A DNA stretch of 9,770 nt, from positions 1-9,770 of the forward strand of contig JAQVYP010000062.1 in NCBI GenBank assembly GCA_029004655.1, given 5' to 3'. Shown in pieces: positions 1-5,787 of the stretch. The notes beneath the pieces are model-generated. The model saw nothing but the letters and a program-made list of their open reading frames with translations. It was not told the DNA's origin and did no database searches. The stretch comes from Oscillospiraceae bacterium (GTDB lineage Bacteria > Bacillota > Clostridia > Oscillospirales > Acutalibacteraceae). Both the position numbers and the translations under genes were made by a program. Every line of letters begins with the position of its first letter. The first letter of the stretch is position 1.

Positions 1-17
1 TTTTTTAATTTTGTATA

Positions 18-63
18 ATAAAAACTAAACGGTGAACCAAAGATATTAATCTTCTATTCACCG
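18..63 (-). terminator. Rho-independent terminator after the Asp23-family gene
   Basis: Read on the minus strand, this is a hairpin with outer stem CGGTGAA/TTCACCG and inner stem AAGAT/ATCTT around a TAAT loop. The two stems are separated by a 3-by-3 internal loop. A T-rich run (TTTAGTTTTTATT) follows. It begins 8 bases past the stop codon of the gene at 72-440 and closes the minus-strand gene series. The pairing is read directly; the terminator function is inferred from the stem plus T-tract. Confidence 0.85.
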
Positions 64-71
64 CTTAAAAC

Positions 72-440
72 CTATTGTGTTATCTCTGAAGAATATTCAC
101 TGTCAGCAGAACTGCTTACACTCTCATCAATATTACTTATATTGACATTCACACGTGCAACGGCATTACCGGTCATGGTCTGAACCTTATCTTTGATATT
201 CTTTTGCACTTCTTCTGCAACAAGCTTTATACGCGCATCCTCATGAACGTTGATGAATGCCTCAATAATAATAAGACCGTTTTCAGTCGAAACTCTGACC
301 GAACGTGAAAGAGTACCGTTTTTCACAAATCCCTTAATATCAATTGGCTTTGATGCAAGACCCGAAACTCCATCAACCTCTATTGCAGCCATACCTGCTA
401 TTTGCGCAACGACCTCTTTGTTGATTGCCAGTTGATCCAT
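72..440 (-). CDS. Asp23/Gls24 family protein (YqhY-like)
   Basis: A 122-residue protein of the Asp23/Gls24 (DUF322) family. It shows the usual order: an N-terminal VVAQIAGMAAIEVDGVSGLA segment (residues about 10-29), a central strand-rich part (VRVSTENGLIIIEAFINVHE, about 48-67), and a C-terminal helix-strand unit (VQKNIKDKVQTMTG then ARVNVNISNI). There is no signal peptide or membrane segment, so it is probably cytosolic. The ATG has a strong GGGAGG site 8 bases upstream. In Bacillus subtilis the homologue yqhY lies downstream of the spoIIIA operon near accBC, where it is linked to lipid or envelope homeostasis; the placement here fits that context. It is 80 bases from spoIIIAH and has its own sigma-A promoter. 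The precise function is not known from sequence. The ragged acidic/serine tail after about residue 105 is not conserved-looking. Confidence 0.9.
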   Translation of the reverse strand: MDQLAINKEVVAQIAGMAAIEVDGVSGLASKPIDIKGFVKNGTLSRSVRVSTENGLIIIEAFINVHEDARIKLVAEEVQKNIKDKVQTMTGNAVARVNVNISNIDESVSSSADSEYSSEITQ

Positions 441-492
441 ATTAAAAGCCTCCCTATTAGCATAAAAAATGTTTATATTAATCAGTTACTTT

Positions 493-520
493 ATTATACC
501 ACAAAGAAGCAATTTGACAA
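493..520 (-). promoter_or_regulatory. Sigma-A promoter (extended -10) for the Asp23-family gene
   Basis: On the minus strand TTGTCA (515-520), a 16-base spacer and TATAAT (493-498) form a near-perfect vegetative promoter. The TGG just before TATAAT fits the extended -10 (TGnTATAAT). The -35 box abuts the spoIIIAH stop codon (521-523). Transcription should start near 486, giving a leader of about 46 bases before the ATG at 440. The gene can therefore be expressed in growing cells independently of sporulation-specific readthrough. Confidence 0.85.
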
Positions 521-1081
521 CTATTTTACTTTAACAATTGTAATTTTTTCTAAAGTAAGCCCTGTTTGAGCTGTTACAATATCCTGAATCTGCAATGTTT
601 CGCTGCTTAAAAGCTCATCGCAATTAATAATTACAGTTATTCCCTCTTCACCGATAATCGCAACAGCATCGGGGAATCCTTTTGCCTTAATCAGGCTTTC
701 AATGGATGCCTCGTTTTCAATACGCTTTGCGATGACAGCTAGGCTTTCTATTGCGGCTTGTTTAGTGGCAGCGTCAAGTGCAACATCACCCATTGAATCC
801 TTCAATAATTCTACAGCATCCTCACGGGCTGAAGTGCGGTCGGCACGCGCTGTTTGAAAATAATCGTTCTTAGCAGCGGTTTCCACGGCAGATTCAATTT
901 CAGGCTTTTGATTTACATACTGTGTACCACCAAGCACATTGGATGAAGTGTCTCCTCCGGCTATGTTAAATCCACCGTTTGCAGCAGAATATTTCATGTT
1001 TAGCCATACTGCCGCCGCTAACGCCAGTATAAGCACAGCTAGAACAACTTGACGTTTCCCCACTATCGTTCCTTTTTTCAT
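521..1081 (-). CDS. spoIIIAH: Stage III sporulation protein AH (SpoIIIAH)
   Basis: Mother-cell component of the SpoIIIA-SpoIIQ channel. SpoIIIAH sits in the outer forespore membrane, and its extracellular domain binds forespore SpoIIQ across the intermembrane space. The 186-residue protein has a basic N-terminus (MKKGTIVGKRQ), one membrane segment (about 11-29), a polar linker (30-85), and a C-terminal domain (about 85-186) of helix-helix-strand type. That domain matches the ring-building fold shared with EscJ/PrgK of type III secretion: EDAVELLKD, then ATKQAAIESLAVIAKRIE, then GITVIINC. An ATG also exists 6 bases upstream (1087), but its GGAGG site would be only 2 bases away. From 1081 the spacing is 8, so I chose 1081. 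It follows spoIIIAG by 21 bases and is the last gene of the operon. Confidence 0.92.
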   Translation of the reverse strand: MKKGTIVGKRQVVLAVLILALAAAVWLNMKYSAANGGFNIAGGDTSSNVLGGTQYVNQKPEIESAVETAAKNDYFQTARADRTSAREDAVELLKDSMGDVALDAATKQAAIESLAVIAKRIENEASIESLIKAKGFPDAVAIIGEEGITVIINCDELLSSETLQIQDIVTAQTGLTLEKITIVKVK

Positions 1082-1102
1082 AATCATGTCCTCCGTTAAA
1101 AT

Positions 1103-1672
1103 TTATTTTGATTGCCTGCCAATAACACAAACTTTATTCTCGCTTATATCTAACACCGTAACCACGGCATTTTGAACTGTTTGTTGAACATTCTTATCAT
1201 CACCTCCACTGCAGATTACAACCACGCCCTTGACTTGCGGCATCACTTCGGTTATAAGCAGCGGCTGCTCATTACCATCGCTGTCCTTCACTATGATATA
1301 TTTTTGCTCATTTGTATCATTCTGCTCTTTTTTTAATAAATTACTTCCGCTTTTATCTTCGGTTAATCCGGTGTCGGTCTTTGTCTCATCGGCATATATG
1401 TATTGTATTCCATTTTTCAGAGTAATCATAACAGACACATTTTTATCCACAAGAAGGTCTGAGATAATGTCCGCTAACTGATTTTCCAAGTTTTCCACAT
1501 ACATCTCTGTTGAATCGGATGATGTGGTTTTTATTTTATCGGGTGCGCTTTCACCACCTATGAAAGATGATAAAAACAAGAGCAGAATCCCAATAATCCC
1601 AGCAACGAAAACAATCTGTCCCAAATGTCCCGATAGCTTTTCTTTCAACACTTTAACATAGTTTTGTGGCAC
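1103..1672 (-). CDS. spoIIIAG: Stage III sporulation protein AG (SpoIIIAG)
   Basis: Ring-forming component of the SpoIIIA channel in the outer forespore membrane. The 189-residue protein has a short cytosolic tail, one membrane helix (about 18-38), a Ser/Thr-rich linker, then a ring-building domain. That domain is split by a polar, strand-forming insertion (about 90-140), as in known SpoIIIAG where the insertion forms a beta-triangle collar. The C-terminal half reads VKGVVVICSGG (148-158) followed by a helix and VCVIG. The start is GTG at 1672. An in-frame TGA lies 9 bases upstream, so no longer start is possible. The nearest SD-like sequence (GAGAGG) is 12 bases away, longer than usual. The spacing to spoIIIAF is 47 bases. 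Confidence 0.92.
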   Translation of the reverse strand: MPQNYVKVLKEKLSGHLGQIVFVAGIIGILLLFLSSFIGGESAPDKIKTTSSDSTEMYVENLENQLADIISDLLVDKNVSVMITLKNGIQYIYADETKTDTGLTEDKSGSNLLKKEQNDTNEQKYIIVKDSDGNEQPLLITEVMPQVKGVVVICSGGDDKNVQQTVQNAVVTVLDISENKVCVIGRQSK

Positions 1673-1719
1673 TTTTATTCACATCCTCTCGCTTTAGTAC
1701 TGTTCTCCTCTTTAATAGG

Positions 1720-2184
1720 TTAACAATATAAAACCGCTACTTCAATACCTAGCGAGTTTTTAACCATACTTGCAACGGTTTGCTCATTCACGTCACTTTC
1801 AGTATCAAAATAAATTTCTGCCATGCTAATAGATATGCCGGCTTTGTCCGAAATATCCATTTTTATATTAACGAAAAAATCTGAATATCCATTTTTTTTG
1901 AGCAAACTGCTTATGTTATCAGAAATTATGTTTTCAGAAGTCGCTACTATTTGTTTTTCGGTAGTTTCCGACAGCGTTGCCGATACGGGGTTGCTTTCTA
2001 TTTCAAAAGAAAAATCTAAATTGAATCCGTTTCCAAATACCGCAACAATGGTTGCAATAAATACCAATCCCAAGATTACTTTCATAGGCTTTTGAAAGGC
2101 ATTTTGCGGTGACAACACGCCAATTGCTCCGAGCACAACAGCGCAGACACAAAATACAGTCGCCAGTTCCCTGATAAAACTCAT
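1720..2184 (-). CDS. spoIIIAF: Stage III sporulation protein AF (SpoIIIAF)
   Basis: Membrane protein of the SpoIIIA complex. The 154-residue product has two membrane segments (about 6-25 and 35-53), then a soluble domain (about 60-154) of the ring-building type that ends with a strand-rich GIEVAVLYC. The ATG at 2184 has GGAGG 6 bases upstream and overlaps the spoIIIAE stop as ATGA, implying translational coupling. The frame stays open upstream to about 2361, but that part runs inside spoIIIAE, has no hydrophobic or conserved character, and lacks a ribosome site, so I excluded it. Confidence 0.9.
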   Translation of the reverse strand: MSFIRELATVFCVCAVVLGAIGVLSPQNAFQKPMKVILGLVFIATIVAVFGNGFNLDFSFEIESNPVSATLSETTEKQIVATSENIISDNISSLLKKNGYSDFFVNIKMDISDKAGISISMAEIYFDTESDVNEQTVASMVKNSLGIEVAVLYC

Positions 2185-3299
2185 GATTTCCCTCCCAACA
2201 TCACAACCAATGTGAGGGATATAACAAAAAGTATGAAAACGCTGAATATTATAGCAATTATAAAGGAAATTGATGTGTCCACAGCTTTTAAAAGTAAAGC
2301 CGACTTCGACTCTCCGAAAATATCTGCGGCAGACTGCGCCAAAAGTATGCAGACTCGCCACAGCACAAGTTCAATAATAACCGGCAGCAAGCATGCTGCA
2401 ATTGCAACCACACCATAAATCGCTACCGACGTTGAAAGAACAGATATGCAACCTTTAACCGTGGTAATTGCTTCACCGACCGCAGCACCGACCACAGGAA
2501 TAGAAGAACTGGCAACAAACTTTGCAGTTTTTATAGCCGCTGTATCGGTTGCCGTTCCGATGACTGTTTGAATTCCCAACACACTTAAAAAGACTGTCAT
2601 GACCAACGATATTCCCCATGTTACAGTTTTTTTCAACAAATTCCCAAGTGATGCTGTGTTGAGATTGGGAGACACTGCCGATGTTAAACTGACTGCAAGG
2701 TGCATTCCAACCAGTGGCAAAATCAAAAATGATGAGGCTTGAGTTATCAGTTCGCAAACCGTTAGCATAACGCCGGAAAATCCCGCCGATACCGCTGCGC
2801 TACCCTGCGACATCAGAATCCCGGCATAAACAGGCACAAATGAAAGCATGAACACCGAACAGCCTTTAATTGCCGCAACCGCAGTTTGTATAGTCCCAAC
2901 AATTGGCAAAACCAACACTGCCGATATGCTTATAGCAGATACAAAAGAAATCATCAGCGCCGAGTCAGTTTTCTCTGTCTGTGAAAGACCGCTTAAAAAC
3001 GATGATAATAATATTACGCAAAGCATTGAGCTAAGTGCCACCAGAGGTTTTGTGCCTTTGCCTGAAAATATATCACCGATCATTGAGAAAACATTTTTAA
3101 CACTTATTGCATCTGTCCAACCAATATCTTGTGTCGAAATTTCAAATTCATCAATAATACCCCGTGCATCCTCCGGCAGTTCGTAATATAAATCCGAGGC
3201 ACCACTCGTCTTATATTGCTCGTTGTAGATATCATCAGTTGCATATACATTCGTTGTTAATAGGCACATCACAAAAATAATAAGAACTATTTTTTTCAT
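2181..3299 (-). CDS. spoIIIAE: Stage III sporulation protein AE (SpoIIIAE)
   Basis: Polytopic membrane protein of the SpoIIIA channel, proposed in the family to act as a permease-like core. The 372-residue product begins with a signal peptide (MKKIVLIIFVMCLLTTNVYA, probable cleavage after residue 20). A polar stretch (21-83) follows, then about seven to eight hydrophobic segments, roughly 87-105, 112-135, 147-163, 172-200, 226-250, 290-318 and 344-368. Small-residue-rich parts (GSAAVSAGFSGVMLTVCELI, 166-185; SIPVVGAAVGEAITTVKGCI, 266-285) are typical of the family. Length is near the usual 380-400. The ATG at 3299 has GAGGA about 8 bases upstream. Unlike the rest of the operon, it is separated from the preceding spoIIIAD by 236 bases of repeat DNA. 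Confidence 0.93.
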   Translation of the reverse strand: MKKIVLIIFVMCLLTTNVYATDDIYNEQYKTSGASDLYYELPEDARGIIDEFEISTQDIGWTDAISVKNVFSMIGDIFSGKGTKPLVALSSMLCVILLSSFLSGLSQTEKTDSALMISFVSAISISAVLVLPIVGTIQTAVAAIKGCSVFMLSFVPVYAGILMSQGSAAVSAGFSGVMLTVCELITQASSFLILPLVGMHLAVSLTSAVSPNLNTASLGNLLKKTVTWGISLVMTVFLSVLGIQTVIGTATDTAAIKTAKFVASSSIPVVGAAVGEAITTVKGCISVLSTSVAIYGVVAIAACLLPVIIELVLWRVCILLAQSAADIFGESKSALLLKAVDTSISFIIAIIFSVFILFVISLTLVVMLGGKS

Positions 3300-3317
3300 T
3301 TTTACATTCCTCGTTTT

Positions 3318-3360
3318 ATACTAACCCCAATTAAAAATTGCCCAAAGTTTTGCGAGGATA
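3318..3360. repeat. Extra half-arm copy of the spoIIIA palindromic repeat
   Basis: This 43-base segment begins ATACTAACCCCAATTAAAAA and ends TTTTGCGAGGATA. It closely matches the reverse complement of the right arm of the neighbouring palindrome (3478-3520), which begins ATACTAATTCCAATTAAAAA and later reads TTTGCGAGGATT. The left arm of the same palindrome starts 4 bases further on. It is therefore a direct repeat of an arm, with its end 18 bases from the spoIIIAE start codon. It is probably a leftover of a nested or duplicated insertion. Confidence 0.75.
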
Positions 3361-3363
3361 TTT

Positions 3364-3520
3364 ATACTAATTCCAAATAAAAATCAACCAATCTTCGCGG
3401 TCTTTTGTTTGCGAGACTGCGTTGTCGTTCTCGGCGGGCGATAGCCCGCCTTCGTCCTCCGCCTTGTCTCACAAACAAAATCCTCGCAAATCTTGGTCAC
3501 TTTTTAATTGGAATTAGTAT
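3364..3520. repeat. 157-base palindromic MITE-like element between spoIIIAD and spoIIIAE
   Basis: The two ends are long imperfect inverted repeats of about 55 bases. Left begins ATACTAATTCCAAATAAAAA and runs to GTTTGCGAGAC (3417). The reverse complement of the right end begins ATACTAATTCCAATTAAAAA and runs to GTTTGTGAGAC. The centre is GC-rich, unlike the surrounding operon, and holds a perfect hairpin GGCGGGC-GATA-GCCCGCC (3433-3450). No open reading frame of note lies inside. The element starts 15 bases after the spoIIIAD stop and would be transcribed within the spoIIIA message as one long cruciform-like RNA. Non-autonomous transposable element or mobile palindrome is an inference from this architecture. 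I cannot name its family. Confidence 0.85.
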
Positions 3521-3535
3521 TAGTTGGAATGAGTT

Positions 3536-3922
3536 TTAACCTACAAGACTTAAAGCAACTTTGATAATGCCGCTAAGCAATGGCAAAGAAATTGCCACTA
3601 TCATTACTTTTCCTGCTAAATCAACCTTACCTGCCAAAGAAGTTTGTCCGAAATCTCGGCAAATATCTGAAGCAAATTGCGTTAAATAACAAATCCCCAG
3701 TGCTTTAAAAGCCACCGCAAAATACGATGTGTTTACGTTTGCCTGCCGAAGTAAGGAGTTCAGTTCACCTATTGTTGGAATGACTTGTAACAGTACCATC
3801 CCAAAAATCACGCACCCGGCGGAAATAGCTGTTAAAACAGCATACTCCGGTCGATATTCTTTTAAGAATAGTATAAGCATTGCGCTTATCAGAGCAACGG
3901 CTATAATTGATGACAGTTCCAT
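3536..3922 (-). CDS. spoIIIAD: Stage III sporulation protein AD (SpoIIIAD)
   Basis: Small integral membrane protein of the SpoIIIA complex. The 128-residue product is close to the usual length of about 130. Hydrophobic segments lie near residues 4-20 (IIAVALISAMLILFL), 28-48 and 103-127. The less hydrophobic middle (about 66-100) carries the family-like YFAVAFKALGICYLTQFASDICRD stretch (starting at residue 67). The ATG lies 2 bases after the spoIIIAC stop and has no good SD, so translation is probably coupled to spoIIIAC. Downstream it is followed by the palindromic repeat rather than directly by spoIIIAE. Confidence 0.92.
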   Translation of the reverse strand: MELSSIIAVALISAMLILFLKEYRPEYAVLTAISAGCVIFGMVLLQVIPTIGELNSLLRQANVNTSYFAVAFKALGICYLTQFASDICRDFGQTSLAGKVDLAGKVMIVAISLPLLSGIIKVALSLVG

Positions 3923-3924
3923 CT

Positions 3925-4119
3925 CTATAACCCAAAAACCGATTTTATGGTTTTAAACAGGTTTCCTATCTCTGTAACTACCATAATTAGAACAACAATA
4001 AGTCCTGCAAGTGATGTAAGCATTGCCTGATCTTCACGGCCTGAGCGCACAAGCAACTGATGTAAAACAGCCACTATTATTCCGATTCCGGCTACTTTAA
4101 AAATAAAATCAACATCCAT
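3925..4119 (-). CDS. spoIIIAC: Stage III sporulation protein AC (SpoIIIAC)
   Basis: A 64-residue membrane protein with two hydrophobic segments, about 5-22 (FIFKVAGIGIIVAVLHQLL) and 34-52, ending in the basic KTIKSVFGL. Size and sequence fit SpoIIIAC, 68 residues in B. subtilis, where the same VDxxFxxAGxGIxVA pattern starts the protein. A GTG lies 9 bases upstream in frame (4128), but AAAGGG is placed about 8 bases before the ATG at 4119 and overlaps the region just before the GTG. I chose the ATG. The gap to spoIIIAB is 12 bases. Like SpoIIIAD it is thought to contribute to the membrane part of the channel. Confidence 0.92.
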   Translation of the reverse strand: MDVDFIFKVAGIGIIVAVLHQLLVRSGREDQAMLTSLAGLIVVLIMVVTEIGNLFKTIKSVFGL

Positions 4120-4131
4120 TATATTCACCCT

Positions 4132-4629
4132 TTATATTAGCAAAATAACCACGGCGGCCGAGCCAAACAGACTTAACGCTCGGTACAACCGTCCTTTGTC
4201 ATCCGCTTCAAATTTTGCGATCTTTACTTGCTCTGACAACAATTTTGCATACATTTCGCAGTGCGACAATTGCCCCAAAATATCGCTTTTGCCAAGACCG
4301 CAAAAAAATTCGCATATTAGCTTTTGGTCATCCTCTGTTACTCCGGATTCATATAAGATTTGATTAACCGAAGCTTCATTCAACTCTTCATCTATTTCAC
4401 ATAGTTTATTTTTAAAAGGTAAATCCTTGGAAAATGTCATTGATACAGCGTGTTTTAAAACCCAAAATATGTCTGCCTGCTTGTACCGTATTTGAACAGA
4501 CACATCCTCTATAAACAGCAGCATCGCTGAAAGCATTGCCACTCGCTTGTTTAATGAATTAGAAAAGTAAAATCCAGATAAGACGGCTGAAGCAGCCAAA
4601 GCTATAACTCCAATATATTTAAGCACCAT
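4132..4629 (-). CDS. spoIIIAB: Stage III sporulation protein AB (SpoIIIAB)
   Basis: Membrane protein of the SpoIIIA complex that resembles GspF-like platform proteins of type II secretion and pili. The 165-residue product (171 in B. subtilis) has a membrane segment at the N-terminus (about 6-23). A largely helical cytosolic domain follows, with the family-typical MLLFIEDVSVQIRYKQADIF (36-55) and CEFFCGLGKSDILGQL (105-120). A second hydrophobic segment lies at the very end (about 150-165). The ATG has GGAGG 6 bases upstream and overlaps the end of spoIIIAA by 11 bases. Confidence 0.92.
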   Translation of the reverse strand: MVLKYIGVIALAASAVLSGFYFSNSLNKRVAMLSAMLLFIEDVSVQIRYKQADIFWVLKHAVSMTFSKDLPFKNKLCEIDEELNEASVNQILYESGVTEDDQKLICEFFCGLGKSDILGQLSHCEMYAKLLSEQVKIAKFEADDKGRLYRALSLFGSAAVVILLI

Positions 4630-5599
4630 TAAATGCCTCCTTTTCTGATTTTATTAAAAAGTTGCCACCTTCCAAGATTTCCACATCACACATTAATAAT
4701 GGATGCCCAATCGACGCCAAAAAAGCCACTTTTTTAATGGCACCTGAAGCCAAAATTGCTTTGACAGCTGGGCGTTTATATAATTCTTCAACGCTTCCGG
4801 CATGCACAGTTGTAATAACTGAAACACCGCTGTTCAAGCTATAGATAACAGCCTCAGCTTCTTCAATAGTGCCGATCTCATCAAAAGCAATATATTGAGG
4901 TCCCAATGTTCGTATTGCCATTTCCAAGCCCTCGGCTTTGCCGCAGCCAGTTATGACATCTGTGCAAGGACCAACGTCGTTTTGCGGGACACCACCAATG
5001 CACGCTGCTATTTCACCACGACAATCCACAACCGAAACTCTACGAGGTTCACTAATCAATCCACTGGATATTGACCTGACCAAATCTCGCAATACAGTTG
5101 TTTTACCACTTAGCGGCGGACCTGCTATCAGAAGTCCGTTATTCACTTCAGTCAACCCATTGGAAACGCCCTTTATCTCTCTTGCTATTCTGATATTTAT
5201 AGATGAAACGTCCCTGATAAGGACTGTCTTCCCATCTTTGACAATAGCAGTGCCGCAAATGCCTGCACGATGTCCACCCTTTAACGTCACAAATCCTTGG
5301 CGAATTTCATTTTCATGTGTATATATCGAAAAACCACACAAAAGGTTATAGCTTCGCTCAATATCTTCTGTTGTAACTATCGCTAATCCGCTTTTGTATA
5401 TGTAATTTACGGTTGAATCATTTGATATAAAGAGTTGCCCCGATTTTGAGGACAAACAAAGCGGAGCGTTAGCCCTAAGTCTTATCTCGTTAACAGTTGA
5501 TTTGATGTCTCGTGGCAGCAAGGATAAAATTTCACGAAGCCTGGGGCAAACTCCCAGTGCAGCGTTATCAAACCTTTCAGCCATATATCTCTTGTCCAT
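4619..5599 (-). CDS. spoIIIAA: Stage III sporulation protein AA, secretion-type ATPase (SpoIIIAA)
   Basis: Cytosolic P-loop ATPase thought to power or assemble the SpoIIIA channel in the mother cell; it belongs with type II/IV secretion ATPases. In the 326-residue form the Walker A motif is GPPLSGKTT (160-168), followed by VVDCRGEIA (190-198), Walker B-like YIAFDEIG (236-243), and TTVHAG (263-268) with the sensor histidine. The N-terminal domain carries EIRLRANAPL (38-47) and GHRAGICGTAI (109-119). The frame is open further to a TTG at 5653, but that region contains the likely promoter and no SD. The ATG at 5599 leaves a short leader with AAAGGA 14 bases away, a long spacing. An ATG at 5584 is an alternative. 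First gene of the operon, so all spoIIIA genes depend on its promoter. Confidence 0.93.
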   Translation of the reverse strand: MDKRYMAERFDNAALGVCPRLREILSLLPRDIKSTVNEIRLRANAPLCLSSKSGQLFISNDSTVNYIYKSGLAIVTTEDIERSYNLLCGFSIYTHENEIRQGFVTLKGGHRAGICGTAIVKDGKTVLIRDVSSINIRIAREIKGVSNGLTEVNNGLLIAGPPLSGKTTVLRDLVRSISSGLISEPRRVSVVDCRGEIAACIGGVPQNDVGPCTDVITGCGKAEGLEMAIRTLGPQYIAFDEIGTIEEAEAVIYSLNSGVSVITTVHAGSVEELYKRPAVKAILASGAIKKVAFLASIGHPLLMCDVEILEGGNFLIKSEKEAFNGA

Positions 5600-5629
5600 T
5601 GTTTTACCACTTGTCCTTTCTCTTGTTGA

Positions 5630-5658
5630 ATAATATGTAATTTCATTCAACAATAGAA
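5630..5658 (-). promoter_or_regulatory. Probable sigma-E promoter of the spoIIIA operon
   Basis: On the minus strand TTCTATT (5652-5658), a 14-base spacer and CATATTAT (5630-5637) fit the sigma-E consensus KMATATT / CATACAMT at 5 of 7 and 6 of 8 positions. It lies between the murC terminator and the spoIIIAA start, where a mother-cell promoter is expected because spoIIIA is a sigma-E operon in B. subtilis. Transcription would start near 5622, excluding the upstream TTG as start codon. The match is moderate. Confidence 0.5.
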
Positions 5659-5687
5659 CTTGACTAATCGCACAAGAGTGCTAGAAT

Positions 5688-5722
5688 AATAAAAAAAGCA
5701 GATGATAAAAAAATCATCTGCT
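5688..5722 (-). terminator. Rho-independent terminator between murC and spoIIIAA
   Basis: The minus strand shows a perfect 10-bp stem AGCAGATGAT/ATCATCTGCT around a six-T loop, followed by a T-run (TTTTTTATTATT). It lies about 65 bases past the murC stop and upstream of the spoIIIA promoter. It should therefore insulate the sporulation operon from vegetative murC transcription. Confidence 0.92.
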
Positions 5723-5787
5723 CAAAAATTATTTTGTTTTAAGAAATAAATATATCGTAGGCACCTGTGTGCTCCCGAAATCGACGT

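Noticed and set aside
2185..2361. Upstream extension of spoIIIAF giving a 213-residue protein
   Set aside because: It lies entirely inside spoIIIAE in another frame, has no ribosome site, and its sequence has no membrane or family character. The ATG at 2184 has GGAGG at 6 bases and an ATGA overlap with spoIIIAE.
2473..2757. 94-residue open frame on the minus strand within spoIIIAE
   Set aside because: It is an alternative frame of a well-recognised gene, rich in Cys, His and Asn, without an SD or homology. It is a shadow frame.
3364..3520. CRISPR array
   Set aside because: The repeats are inverted arms of one palindrome plus one half-arm, with no regularly spaced direct repeats or spacers.
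3300..3535. A small gene or known riboswitch in the spoIIIAD-AE gap
   Set aside because: The sequence is explained by palindromic arms. No frame with a ribosome site is present, and I recognise no riboswitch core.
4938..5351. 137-residue plus-strand frame opposite spoIIIAA
   Set aside because: It is antisense to the conserved ATPase, has no ribosome site, and its composition is that of a complement of coding DNA.
5600..5653. Longer spoIIIAA starting at TTG 5653
   Set aside because: There is no SD, and the extra 18 residues coincide with the likely sigma-E promoter, so they would precede the transcript start.
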